Positions 34,801 to 46,355 of a stretch of DNA of 64,000 nucleotides are shown here, in pieces. Position numbers and translations under genes: made by a program. The notes beneath the pieces are model-generated. The model was not told where the DNA came from, did not search any database, and saw only the letters and a program-made list of their open reading frames with translations. The first letter of the stretch is position 1. Every line of letters begins with the position of its first letter. The stretch lies in the NCBI RefSeq assembly GCF_032854445.1, contig NC_088299.1:13135608-13199607 (forward strand). Reading direction: 5' to 3'. Source of the stretch: Liolophura sinensis (lineage: Eukaryota; Mollusca; Polyplacophora; Chitonida; Chitonidae).

Positions 34801-36239
34801 AATATATAAAAATGGCTGCCATGGTTAAAGTAAATAAAACGCCTGGGTGTTGCGTAAAAAAGAACAATGAGTTAATCTTAGCCTTAGGTATCCAGATAAG
34901 CGATAGTGGCCCCTGAAATAGCCGTAGTTATAAAGATGCCCAATATGCTGTTCGTGTCGCCTTGTATGAAGATATAGTAAGCTAAAAAGATGCTTCGATA
35001 CCTACCACACGGAAAATGCTTCTTTAGACTGGGAATAAATGTCAATAGTTGAAATTTTTAGTCCCGCAAAACCCCGTAATGCCTGGCGTACAACAGGTAG
35101 TTTTGTGTAACGAACAGTAAAGAAAAAAGTCCCGAATACAACAACAACGTATATACGACAGCAGTAAACTCTTGGTCGCATGGCTTGCACTTACAAGTTT
35201 TCCTAATCTCCATGAAACAATGTTCAGGTGTGGAAAGCAATAAATCAATCAGTAAACCAATCACACTTAACTTATGGCATCGTTTTGAACTGTTGATTGT
35301 TGTTGATGTATTTGAAATCTTTTAAGGTTCTGCCTGTGCGACCTACCATGTAACGTCGCGACAAACTTCTCTCTATTTATGTGCTTCTGATGATACCTGT
35401 CAGGACTATTTTCGGCGTGGGGTAACTCTTATCGAGCAAAGGCTGTGTGAGTTACGGTGTGAAATAGCCCCAAATGTGTCGGATTGACGGTAAGAATTAT
35501 TCCCTACTGTTCATTAATCCTCAGGCGCATTAAATCTTCCCAAGCACAAATCGGCGTGAACTATGTGGTCTTTCCAATTAACTAACCTGTTGTGAGACTC
35601 ACCGAACGAAAAAGGTTCATGGAAATCAGGTCTGAAAAATCACATTTTCCGAGCGTATACCATAGCAGCTGGGGAGATATGTAAGCAGTATAAAGTAGAC
35701 CCTGGAAATGATCTTTCTTGCCAATTTGTGCTATTGTCACGGACTACTTTTGGTTAGGCCAACCTTAGAACAGGTTAGTTAATTTGTAGGAAAATGCGGC
35801 TAAAATCGATTTAAACAAGGGAAGATTTAAAGCGCGTGCATGTGAACAGCGGTAAATGTTCCTTGCCGTCAATCCGAAACATAACTGCGCTGCTTGATAA
35901 GTTACTACTTTTATCACCACTCCGCATCTACCGTCAGGACAAGCAGCAGATTCTTCCGTTCGAAACGCCGCGGCCTTAACGTCTTATGGCCACCTTCCGA
36001 GATCGAAGTCTTGTCGATTTATACTGCTGTTAAACACTTCATTTCCTGATTCAACCAGAACACAAGGAGTGTATTCTAACCGAGAGTAAACCTGTGTCTA
36101 AACTTTTGAAAAGCTTTGTTGAGGCGAGTGCATAATTAGCGCGACGGTTTCGACGTTTCTCTCGACAGTCAGTCGTTATGAGACCTCTCGGTGGTGCTGA
36201 CATACAGCAGAGACACACCGGACTGCGACAACCCCTACT
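34801..36239. other. Intergenic, nothing recognised
   Basis: Three overlapping minus frames at 35002-35264 share the same DNA and show no domain. No repeats or RNA genes were seen. Confidence 0.5.
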
Positions 36240-38410
36240 GCCTCTATCGCATCGTCCTATCTCATCACAAAGTTCCATCGCAGCGTCCCATCTCCTCATG
36301 TCGTAGATCCATCTCATCTTCCCATCTCCTCATCACATAGCTCCATCTCATCGTCCCATCACATCGATCTATTTCCTCATCACATAGCTCCATCTCATCG
36401 TCCCATCTCATCATCACATAGATCTATCTCATCGTCCCATCTCTTCATCTCGTAGTTTCATCGCAAAGCCCCATCTCCTCATCACATAGATTCATAGCAA
36501 CACCCCATCTCCTCATCACATAGGTTCATGGCAACGTCCCATAACCTCATCACATAGATCCATCTCATCGCCCCATCTCCTCATCACATAGCTCCATCTC
36601 ATCGTCCCATCTCTTCATCTCGTAGTTTCATCGCAAAGCCCCATCTCCTCATGACATAGATCCATCTCATCGTCCCATCTCCTCATCTCGTAGTTCCATC
36701 GCAAAGCCCAATCTCCTCATCACATAGGTTCATGGCAACCTCCCATCTCATCATCACACAGTTCCATCTCATTGTCCCAGCTCCTCATCTCGTAGATCCA
36801 TCTCATCGCTCCATCTCTTCATCATATAGGTTCATAGCAACGTCCCATCTCCTCATCTTGCAGTTCCATCGCAAAGCCCTATCTCCTCATCATATAGGTC
36901 CATAGCAACGTCCCATCTCATCATCACACAGTTCCATGTCATCGTCCCATCTCCTCATCTCGTGGATCCATCTCATCGCTCCATCTCTTCATCATATAGG
37001 TTCATAGCAACGTCCCATCTCCTCATCTCGTAGTTCCATCGCAAAGCCCCATCTCCTCATCAAATAGGTTCACGGCAACGTCCCATCTCATCATCACACA
37101 GTTCCATTTCATTGTCCCAGCTCCTCATCTCGTAGATCCGTCTCATCGCTCCATCTCTTCATCATATAGGTTCAAAGCAACGTCCCATCTCCTCATCTTG
37201 CAGTTCCATCGCAAAGCCCCATCTCCTCATCACATAGGTTCATAGCAACGCCCCATCTCATACTCATATAGGTCCATCTCATCGTCCCATCTCAAAGCCC
37301 CATCTCCTCATCATATAGGTTCATAGCAACGTCCCATCTCATCATCACAGGTCCATCGCAAAGCCCCATCTCCTCATCATATAGGTTCATAGCAACGTCC
37401 CATCTCATCATCACACAGTTCCATCTCATCGTCCCATCTCATCATCACACAGTTCCATCACAAAGCCCCATCTCCTCATCATATAGGTTCATAGCAACGC
37501 CCTATCTCATCATCACACAGGTTCATCGCAAAGCCCAATCTCCTCATCATATAGGTTCATAGCAACGTCCCATCTCATCATCACACAGTTCCATCTCATT
37601 GTCCCAGCTTCTCATCTCGCAGATCCATCTCATCGCTCCATCTCTTCATCATATAGGTTCATAGCAACGTCCCATCTCCTCATCTTGCAGTTCCATCGCA
37701 AAGCCCCATCTCCTCATCACATAGGTTCATAGCAACGTCCCATCTCATCATCACACAGTTCCATCTCATCGTCCCAGCTCCTCATCTCGTAGATCCGTCT
37801 TATCGCTCCATCTCTTCATCATATAGGTTCAGAGCAACGTCCCATCTCCTCATCTCGTAGTTCCATCGCAAAGCCCCATCTCCTCATCACATAGGTTCAT
37901 GGCAACGTCCCATCTCATCATCACACAGTTCCATGTCATCGTCCCATCCCATGGTCCCATCTCATCGTCTCATCTCATCGTCTCATCTCATCGTCCCATC
38001 TCATCGCCCCATCTCATCGTTCCATCTCATAGCCCCATCTCATCGCCCCATCTCATCGTCCCATCTCATCGTCCCATCTCATCGTCCCATCTCATCGTCC
38101 CATCTCATCGCCCCATCACGTAAACATATAGGTCCATAGCAACGTCCCATGTTCTTATCGCATATTGATCCATCTGTTCGTCGCATAGCTCCTTCTAAAA
38201 CGCCCAATCCCCTCAATGCAAAACTCTATTCCATCGTTCCATCTCCTCATCGCATAGCCCATCTCCTCATGGCATTACCCCTTCACAACGCCCCATCTCC
38301 TGATCAGATTATCTCCATCGCATCACCATATCTTCTCATCGAATTCTCCCTGTGCATAGCCCCATTTCATCTCGTACTTCCACCGCCTTGTCCCATCTCC
38401 TCATAGCAGC
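36240..38410. repeat. Satellite: 34-bp monomers, 170-bp higher-order unit
   Basis: The monomer is about 34 bp, for example at 36321 and again at 36355, starting 'cccatctcctcatc'. Five monomer types alternate. The marker 'gatcc.tct.atcgctcc' occurs at 36795, 36965 and 37135, and again at 37622 and 37792, exactly 170 bp apart within each group. From about 37940 to 38110 the array collapses to a 13-bp unit ('catctcatcgtcc'). The plus strand is poor in G. Open frames here are repeat artefacts. Confidence 0.92.
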
Positions 38411-39300
38411 AGTTCCATGGAATCAAGCTATTGCGTTTTGTAATATTGATCGACCGATCCACTATGGTAAGGATTCAGGAACTGTCTGAGGCGTAAATGC
38501 CATGATCGCGTGTGTGATTAATTACAATAAAGCACACGTCATGTTCATGTAATATATATATATTATTATAATAATAATAATAATAATAAACCACGTGAGG
38601 CACAGTTTCTCTCAATGGGAAAACCACTGTGGGGTTTACAGGGGTTATAGCGGCGACTTTTGACACAAAACTACATATTCTCATTTTTAAAATTTTCTGT
38701 ACTTAGTTTTAAAATTACATTGCAAGCCGCATTATAAATTTTATGAAATTCAATATAAAACATTCCAAACGATAACACGCGTCTGATATTTTGCGAAAGG
38801 TAAATTATTTGGGCTATTCTACAATAACAGAAAAATGCGATTGAAATGGTGCTGTTCGACTTTTTGCCCCAAATATCTGTTATAGTGTCTATTGGCTAAG
38901 TCTAAAAAAGGCATATCTCCAAAGCGAACTTTGACTTCGTGAGTGTTCAGCTCTACACCATTTTAGCTACACCATACTCCATACTGTTTTGGGAACACAA
39001 CATTTTTCTCTCTATGCCATTTAAGCTCCACACTATTTTTTATGTCTGTACAGTTTTACGTAAAGCATTTGTATAGCTCCCATGTTAAATAAATTAATTC
39101 TGCATATAAAAGCTTAATTGTGTTATCTAGAGTAGACATATCCATAGCTATTGAGTAAAGGGAGACAATTACACTACTTGACGCGAGTTAGGGATCATGT
39201 AATTGACAGCTGGAGTAATCTGACGACCCCTCTCTCCCATCATCAAAGCGCGCAACAGGCAGCGATCGTTCACTGGAAATTTTTTCTTTGCTCAGAGTGG
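38411..39300. other. Spacer with AT microsatellite
   Basis: A TA/TAA microsatellite lies at 38552-38588. 38950-39110 contains 'ctacaccatttt' minisatellite pieces and 'agctcccatgttaaataaat', which are related to repeats at 41890-43500. No gene. Confidence 0.55.
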
Positions 39301-39310
39301 CTAGTTTTTA

Positions 39311-39616
39311 GTGGTTCCTTTAATTAGTACAACGCCTTGCGGGAAAGGTACGCGGAAGAGAATGGTCAGTGAGAAGGATACAGCGTCCGGATCTGGAAGG
39401 GCTAAGGGTAAACGGCCGAGAAAGACATCTACCCAGCCTTCGGAGGGTACCCATGAGGTACCCTTGCCTGAACAACAACAACTTCAGCGGCATTCCGGAA
39501 TGGGCCAACAGGGCCTGCTGGGTGAATTGAACGCATTCGACTTGGGTAAGGCTGGTATCCAAGGTACCGATAGAGTTTCAGGCAGTAGTAATGCTACAAG
39601 TAACTCAAATGCTTGA
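39311..39616 (+). pseudogene. N-terminal basic ORF of the recombinase element
   Basis: 101 codons, starting at a GTG as given or at a nearby ATG (39362). Low complexity with a basic stretch GKRPRKTS. There is no domain by itself; it is placed with the element because the next frames continue it. Confidence 0.5.
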
Positions 39617-40500
39617 AGAAACACGGCCACATGTAGAAAAATTGCGAACACTAGTCGTTTCAGATGAGGGACAGGGTAGTGGCAAGAATTCACTAACGCC
39701 TGTGCAAACGTGTACACCGGCCACGGTTAGTAAAGCCTCAGAAATAGTCAGCCCGCCGTGTCAGGTGACCAATGTTCCATTGTTGTCAGGGTCTCCTGAT
39801 GTTGTTGAGTTGGGATACAAAGTCAACTCCAGAGGCACCCCACCAAGGTCAGAAGTATGTTAAAATACATGAGTACAGTTAGGACAATTGCTTCTCGACA
39901 TGGTAATTTGGCCTGGTCCAGATATGATGCACAGTTTTGCAGGAGAATGGCAAAGATTCCATTAAGGTTGTGGGCAGAGATAGAAAGTGAGTTATGGATT
40001 ATGACGGTAACAGGTCCAGTTGGACAAAGCACCCAGTTGACGTTTCAAAAAAGCACTAAAGTGTACTTCAGCTACAACCAGGGTAGATGCGAATATGCTA
40101 ACTGCATGTACTTGCAAGCATATAAATTTTTGTGGTTCATTAGGTCACCCCGAACTAAGATGTTTTAAAGCTAATAACTCCAAGGGGAATCTCCAGAGCA
40201 GCAAGCAACCCTTCGATCTGGCCTCCACCCCAATCATGATGTATGAATTTAGATTCATACATCATTTATCATATTCAGAGGGTGAATCACTTAATGATTA
40301 TATAGATCCGGAAAAGTTTTGGGTTCGGTATTCCAGCATTGACGATGCAGTTGATTTAACTTTTTTTTAACATAACTTTTCTAGAAATATTTCCCATAGT
40401 TAGTTCGCTTCATTACATTGTAGTGTATGATTCATAATATAGTACTGAAGGCTGTTAATGTCCGTGGAGTAGAGAACAATATTGCTTACTCTCTTTTTCG

Positions 40501-41455
40501 TTTACAGTTAGCAAAATTCCGAAGAGTTGCACCTATGGCAGACAGGGCAACACCGGCAGTCACCGCAGCAATATGGCACATTTGTGGGTAGAGACCGAGG
40601 AATTGTTAAATGATGCTCTGGCAGCACGAACGTGGCAAGTTTATTTTTCTGGCCTTCATGCATTTATATCTTTCAGAAGGGGCCTGAATATCCCACAGCT
40701 CCAATGGCCAGAACCTGTTAGTCATGTCATTTTGTGTATTGCAGACCAGTCAGCAAATGGGTTTGCGCCCTCGTCTGCAGCTACTTACCTAGCTGGTATG
40801 GGAAATAAACATAAATTAATGGATTGGGACGACCCTGCTTAGCGCTTTAATGTGAGAAAGTTACTGGAAGGTTTCAGGCGTAAGTTCGGTCGCTGTGACA
40901 TCCGTTCTCCAATTACATTTGATATTTTAATTAAATTAACTGGGACTCTTCCTCATATATGCACATTTATGAATTTATAGTGTCCAGAGCAGCGTACCTG
41001 CTTGCCTTTTTCGGTTTCTTAAATAGTTTCCGACAGTGCCACAGATGATTCCCTCAGAGCACTGATGTTCACTGATGTTAGTTTTGTCAACAGAAGTGTA
41101 GGTTTGTGATTACAACTGCAACTGAGATTTTCAAAGACGGACCAGTATGGCAGCCAGGCCCATCTTATTCTTCACCCATCGGACAATAAACAATTATGCC
41201 CCGTCGCAGCAATGAGGGAATTCCTTAACGTTCGAAGTCCAATGATTTCATGCCGATACTTGCTTTGTCTCTTGAATAACAGCCCTGTTACACTTGATCA
41301 ATTCACTTCGTTGTTGAAGAAAGCCCTAACTTTTGCAAACATCCCATGCGATACTTATTCCTCACATTCATTCCGAATCGAATGCCTGAAAGTGAAATAA
41401 AATCAATGGGACGGTGGAAATCTGAGACTGTACAGACGTACACAAGAGTGTAACA
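40501..41455 (+). pseudogene. Tyrosine recombinase, disrupted
   Basis: The first part runs from about 40501 through 40842, has an in-frame TAG, and then continues (RFNVRKLLEGFRRKFG). A frameshift near 40970 moves to FIVSRAAYLLAFFGFLNSF, where the catalytic Arg region appears lost. A further shift leads to the C-terminal part with HSFR and the Tyr. At least three lesions mean it is not active. Confidence 0.78.
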
Positions 41456-41566
41456 AGTTACACTATGCAAATTTGTTTCTGTACACTGTGAACCTAATAC
41501 AAATTGTATTAAGTCTTTTTTGTGTGTGTTAATTAGTGTTAGTATGTTTCAGGCCGTAAGCGTGAA

Positions 41567-41907
41567 GTTAACATTTATGGTTCATCATTCGTATACTGGG
41601 CATGCTGACGCATGCTGTGTCGGTCAGGAGGACAGTCCTTGTGGCAGGACAACTTCATCATACGTTGGGTAGGCAAGAGGGGAATGAGGTGGAGAGATCT
41701 AATGCCCAGCCTAATGAAGGACTTGACATTTTTGCCCACTCCAGATATTGTAATCATCCATCTGGGGGCTTATGATCTGGCTGAGAGAAAGTCAGTTGAA
41801 CTTTTATACAATATCTTGCGTGATCTAGAGAGGATAAGTCAAGTGTTGCCAGGCTGCCATGTTATATGGTCTTGCATGATGCCAAGGCTAGAGTGGGTGC
41901 CATTTTA
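41567..41907 (+). pseudogene. SGNH-hydrolase-like domain, truncated
   Basis: One frame with a single TGA. The usual GGND block reads GAYD here, so the catalytic Asn is missing. Homology stops at PRLEW, where 'accattttacctctac' repeats take over. Normal family members continue to a DxxH motif, absent here. Confidence 0.75.
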
Positions 41908-42060
41908 TCGCCATACCATTTTACCTCTACGTCATCTTTATCACTATACCATTTTACCTCCACGCCATTTTATCGACATACCATTTTACCTCTACGTCAT
42001 TTTCATCACTATACCATTTTAGCTCTTCACCATTTTAATGTCTGTACCATTTAGTTTTAG
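41890..42060. repeat. ~20-40-bp 'ctataccattttacctc' minisatellite
   Basis: Irregular copies of 'ataccattttacctctac' and 'gccattttatcg'. The same motif recurs at 38950-39060 and 43155-43495, so the family is dispersed over 5 kb around the recombinase remnant. Confidence 0.75.
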
Positions 42061-42189
42061 CTCTATACAACTTATTCCTCTGTGACAATAAGTCACGTTT
42101 AGAGCACGTGTCATAATACTTGCCCACTTGCTATACTTATCTGTGAGATAATTTTCTAATATTCTATGATATCCTACTCATGTGTTAAT

Positions 42190-42600
42190 CTATAATATGT
42201 GTCAGAGGTTTGGGAGTCGCAGCGGCTAAGGTCACGTAAGACAGGGTCAGGGGTCAATTTTCTTCGAAATACCTTTAATTCTAATTTAATTCACGAAAAA
42301 ACAGTCGAGGAAAGAAATTTCGAAAATGCAGAGTTATTATTTCTTCATCAATAATCATCCACTTTGAACCAGCTCTTGTGGTGGGAACATCTCTTACGAC
42401 AAGGTCAAATGTCAGTTTGCTTCAAATGCTATTTCATTCTACTTCACCAATAATCATCGGGATTAGACCGGTTCTTGTGGTGGGATGGTCAGTAAAGACC
42501 AGGTGAAAGGTTAGTTTAGTTCCAATGGCCTTTGATTCTACTTTAATTGACATAGCAGTTCTGAAAGTTTTTTGTCTTCATGAATGATCACCAATACTTG
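42190..42600. repeat. Degenerate ~150-bp direct repeats
   Basis: 'gtcaaatgtcagtttgcttc' with 'caataatcatc..' and 'cttgtggtggga' appears in two to three decayed copies (near 42240, 42400 and 42500). Confidence 0.55.
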
Positions 42601-42635
42601 ACCAGGTTATTTAGTGGAAAGGTAACAAAGGATTG

Positions 42636-42965
42636 ACCGAATATATGCATCATATAGAGGGGGTAAGAGATATGAAAAGAGATATGCTTCAAATATGAAA
42701 CTTCTGTACATCACCAAATAGTCTAAGATTTGTAGCTCCCATGTCAAATAAATTTAAGCCATCCCTTGGGCTCTGGACTCAGTGACCTACAGGTATGCAA
42801 TGGCTCATTGTGTGCGTGTAGCATTTGATGAGGCCACGGTTCGCCTCGCAAGATAAACATTTAACATTATTTTACTCAGGTTTCTTGTGATTACTTTGAA
42901 ACTCCGCACTCCGGGATCATAAATTTAGTTTCTATAATGTGTTTCTGTTGACATGGTTCCCACAT
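42636..42965. repeat. Local duplication, copy 1 (~330 bp)
   Basis: Aligns with 43503-43830. Shared blocks: 'attgaccgaatatatgcat', 'atttaaca..attttactcagg', 'gactca.tgacctac' and 'tttactcaggtttc'. Each copy follows the same minisatellite type. A short third piece ('agctcccatgttaaataaat') is near 39079. Confidence 0.8.
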
Positions 42966-43154
42966 CAAGAAATCTTTGTGTGACGTCCTTTTTATTCAAA
43001 AACCAGTGGTGTGGTGGGTATTGAGTTCAGTATTTTTGGACAGATTCTGACAACAGCTACCTAAGCTGCTATCGACTACACACGGCTTCTCGTTGACTCA
43101 GGCTAGCAAAGGCACATCCTCTCAGAGACGGGGCAAGCCTTGGCCAGTCATGTC

Positions 43155-43500
43155 CATCTGGTCTATACCATATTGGCTCTACACTATTTTTTTATTTCAC
43201 AATCATCTTATCTCTGCTGTACACCCTTTTATCTTAATACCATTTTAGCTCTAAAATATATTAGTTCTACACCATTTAGCTGTACACCATTTTATCTCTA
43301 CACCATTTCATCTCTATGCGATTTTAGCTTTACGCCGTTTTTATGTCTGTACCATTTTATGTCGGTACCATTTTAGCTCTTTACCATTTTTACACTCTTT
43401 TCATGTCTGCACCTTTTAGCTCTACACCATTTTATGTCTGTACCACTATACACCATTTTATGTCTATACCTCATTAGCTCTATACCATTTATTCCTCTAT
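43155..43500. repeat. 'accattttagctctac' minisatellite
   Basis: About fifteen variants of 'taccattttagctctac' and 'gtctgtaccatttta'. The 78-codon frame here is produced by the repeat. Confidence 0.8.
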
Positions 43501-43502
43501 GC

Positions 43503-43830
43503 ATTGACCGAATATATGCATGGAATACAGCTGAGGGGTTAAAAGATAAAAAATAAGCTTCAAAAATGAAGTTTTGGTCTGTGCCTTACCTAACAGTCAA
43601 AGATTTGTCGCTCTAATGTTGAATAAATATCGGGTATCTCTTGACTCTAGAGACTCAATGACCTACTTGTATGGACCGCGCCATTGTGTGTGTGTGTGTG
43701 GCAGTTGTTAACGCTTCACTTTGTAGGAACATTTAACTCTATTTTACTCAGGTTTCGTGTGTTTACTCTAAAAATCCTCACGCCGGGAAGTCAAAAATTT
43801 AATTTTTGTTGTCTGTTTCTTTTAACTTGT
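43503..43830. repeat. Local duplication, copy 2 (~330 bp)
   Basis: Second copy of the block at 42636-42965. Contains a short GT microsatellite (43685-43701) absent from copy 1. Confidence 0.8.
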
Positions 43831-44429
43831 TGACAGTATTCAGTTTCCTGTAAAATCAGACACGTTCACGATAGAAGTCGCGTTTCGTCAGTGACAAGGA
43901 ACACCTCAAGCTCTTATATTGATATGTTGGACTTCGATATTACTGTAACGAAAATGCAGTTAGAGTACCCTTTATAATTCATAACTTTGGTTTTGGCACC
44001 AAAAACTTATTGCCTCGGATGACGTCAGAATTATTCAGTGATCACCGGTCAATCAAAATAAATATTTCAGATCCATAATCGCAAGGTCATATTCCAATAC
44101 GACATGTAACGCAAAGCGCCAGAAAGTATAAGGAAGTATATCAAATGAGAAAATGGGACGGGATCTTGCAAACCGAAGCATTCAATAGTTTTCAATGATG
44201 TTAGAATACGCAAGGTAGGCTCTAGGTGAGCGAGTGAAATCAGCATTCAAATCGTGTACCATGCTATAACATCAGTTGTCGATAACAAAAAATGTATCTC
44301 AGCTGCGCTTTGAATGATCTTCATATATCAAACGTGGTAACGTAATTCAACACGATGAACATACAGCACCTAGCTCCAGGTTGTCCATATCTACTTACAA
44401 AAGAAATATACTCATTGTAAAACTAATTA

Positions 44430-44980
44430 TATTGTATTCCTACATAACCCAGGATTCTGCTGGTGGATTAAACATCCCCGAGGTTTGTTCCCTTACCATT
44501 GTTTTAATGTGATTGTATGTTTTTTGTGATGACAACACAGCATTTGAATGATACTAGACCAGTGACGTCTAATATATTGCATTTAACATCACTTTAAATT
44601 TGTCTTACCTAATTCTGCTTAAGCCATGGTGCCACATGGCGTGTAAATTGCTACTATTTGTGCATTTACATGAACAGTTACGTCTTTAGTTATATTGTAT
44701 ACCTGTATAAACCGGGACATTTTGTTGTACTATATTGAGTACTTCTAGACCAGTGACGTCTAATTAATTGCATTTAGTATCACTGCATATTTTTTCTTGC
44801 CTTATTCTACTAGGGGAGCGTATTTATTTGCTACTATTTGTGCATTTACACTAACAGTTACAATAAACCCTGACTGAGGTAAAAAGTTGTTAGGAAGCCG
44901 TGTTTCACCGATTAGGTGTGACCAATTTGCCAGCACTTTCGTCGCTGGCCCGGTCTTACTTTCTGTGCTGTACATCTTCA
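44430..44980 (+). repeat. Dispersed repeat R1, long copy with internal duplication
   Basis: 'attgtattcctacata', 'ctgctggtgga', 'catccccgagg' and 'gattgtatgttttttgtgatg' precede two copies of 'agaccagtgacgtctaat' (44557 and 44750, 193 bp apart). Each copy is followed by 'ttgcta.tatttgtgcattta'. The end 'ctgaggtaaaaagttg..gaagccgtgtttcaccg' links to the copy at 49530-49870. Confidence 0.7.
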
Positions 44981-45640
44981 ATTATATTGGATGGAATAGT
45001 CTTGACACGCTAGAAGTAAGAACAACTGGCGTTGACTGAAATCGTCGCATAATACACATGATCCAACAAATGCTACAAGGCGAGATACGTACACGTGATA
45101 TGCAGGACACTTCGCGTTGCTCGAAACAGAAAGTTTAATCCAGCAACTCACTACAGTTTTTTCAAGCTCAAAAATCACCGAAAAGCATATGTCCTTTTGT
45201 TTAGCTTCGGCCTTCTGTTGGGAGAGTTATTGCCCTTGGTTAATGAAGATTGGTATTTACAGTCTACCTATGAACCATTTAACATCCATATTCATGACAA
45301 AACTTGCAGTGCGGAACATATACCACGAGGAAACGGAAACTACTGTGAAAATAAAGACTGGCCGTTGGGGAAGAAAACTGCACGTAACGTATTACGTTAA
45401 ATAGTGTGTGGAGTTCAGACGACGTCGTCTCACTAGCGACAATACCGTCAGTCTCGACTTCAAAGGCAAAGGTTTACCAAGGTGCATCGGATTCCAGCTC
45501 ATTGGGGTGCCAAAAGCAGTAAGCACTGTAATCTACTCTAAGTGTGCTTTATACAGCAAGCTCTTTATGATAGTTCCTTAATTGTGAAGTGAAATGCTTA
45601 GAATATGTTTTAAGAATAAGCAGATATTGCACGAGAACTG
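44981..45640. other. Intergenic, unrecognised ORF pair
   Basis: Two overlapping plus frames (45095-45400 and 45117-45404) cover the same DNA. Neither shows a domain or convincing splice sites. Nothing else was seen. Confidence 0.4.
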
Positions 45641-45643
45641 TAT

Positions 45644-45786
45644 ATATATGGAAGCTGGAAGAGGACATCTCGGCCCGCGGCACGAGGGCGGTGCAAATTG
45701 CGTTCGAATGGCACCGTCCTCGTGCCGCGGGCCGCTATTCGAGGACCCCTGGGCGAGATGTTGTCATCCTGCTTCCATACATTTAA
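45644..45786. mobile_element. Foldback (MITE-like) element, 143 bp
   Basis: The core is a 22-bp arm at 45673-45694 (begins 'gcccgcggcacgag') and its complement at 45711-45732, with one mismatch and a 16-bp loop. Outer arms 'ggaagctgg' and 'gacatctcg' are mirrored by 'cgagatgt' and 'cctgcttcc'. The whole is flanked by a 9-bp direct repeat 'gaactgtat' (45635-45643 and 45787-45795), which looks like a target duplication. The frames through it are not genes. Confidence 0.75.
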
Positions 45787-45886
45787 GAACTGTATTTAAT
45801 GTGATGTTCAAAGCTCATCTCAATTTGTTTATTTGAGTTGGTTTCCAAAAGTTAACAAGTGTTTCCTACTTCCAACTTGTTCTCGA

Positions 45887-45930
45887 TATGGCCGAAATAC
45901 TTCCAATGTGGCGTTCAACTCAATCATTTA
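45887..45930 (+). mobile_element. SINE-like 3' end related to 34416-34492
   Basis: 'gatatggccgaaatac', 'ttccaatgtggcgtt' and 'caatcattta'. The body upstream is not recognisable. Confidence 0.4.
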
Positions 45931-46355
45931 TTGTTTCCTCAAATAAAGCTGGTATACAGATAAAAGTGGTGTGCAGGTAAAATGGCGTAAAGCTTGGGGA
46001 AAGACCCAACTCGGCATAACTCGACTGTTGTTTCACAACCTAAGCACTAATGGTTGCGAAATAATGACGCGGCTTAACTGGAGTTGTACCCCAGTCGTTA
46101 AGTGTATGTCGACGAATCTTCAAGTCGCACGGCCATCAGTACTCTCCTTATGCAGAGGACCGTTGCCATAAGTCTACTCAGCCTCTGCTGAAAAGCCTGC
46201 ACATCTCGCATACGGTGACGTAAACATAGTTATTTAACATAATCCTGGCCGACCAAATGAAACGACTCTTGGCGGGAACTCGTAAGTAGTAAATGACAGT
46301 TGACATGTGCAGACACCTATAGCTCTATATACGACAATCATGCGATTCGATGGCC

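Larger units (their letters stand above)
39311..41907 (+). pseudogene. Decayed mobile element: gag-like zinc knuckle, tyrosine recombinase, SGNH domain
   Basis: Four blocks in order, broken by frameshifts and stops. (a) 39311-39616: basic, Gly/Ser-rich N-terminal piece (GRAKGKRPRKTS). (b) 39591-40190 in two frames: TIASRHGNLAWSRYDAQFCR, then YFSYNQGRCEYANC followed in another frame by GHPELRC, a CCHC-type knuckle. (c) 40501-41455: N-terminal DNA-binding domain of a tyrosine recombinase (ARTWQVYFSGLHAF) and catalytic domain (FSKTDQYGSQAHL, CPVAAMREFL, SHSFRIE, MGRWKSETVQTYTRV with the Tyr). (d) 41567-41907: SGNH-hydrolase-like (IYGSSF, GKRGMRWRDLMPSL, VIIHLGAYDLAER, VIWSCMMPR). A good acceptor ('tatgtttcag') precedes block d. 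Fusions of these parts are known to me from multicopy genes in aquatic animals. No reverse transcriptase was seen. Confidence 0.8.

Noticed and set aside
37899-38139. Two overlapping frames of Ser/His/Pro-rich repeats
   Set aside because: They are translations of the satellite, whose 13-bp and 34-bp units are not multiples of three; no fixed protein repeat follows.
45095-45404. Two overlapping ~100-codon frames
   Set aside because: They overlap in different frames on one strand, and neither shows a domain or coding signal.
45594-45836. Plus-strand frames through the foldback element
   Set aside because: They read through a perfect hairpin; the sequence is explained by the inverted repeat.
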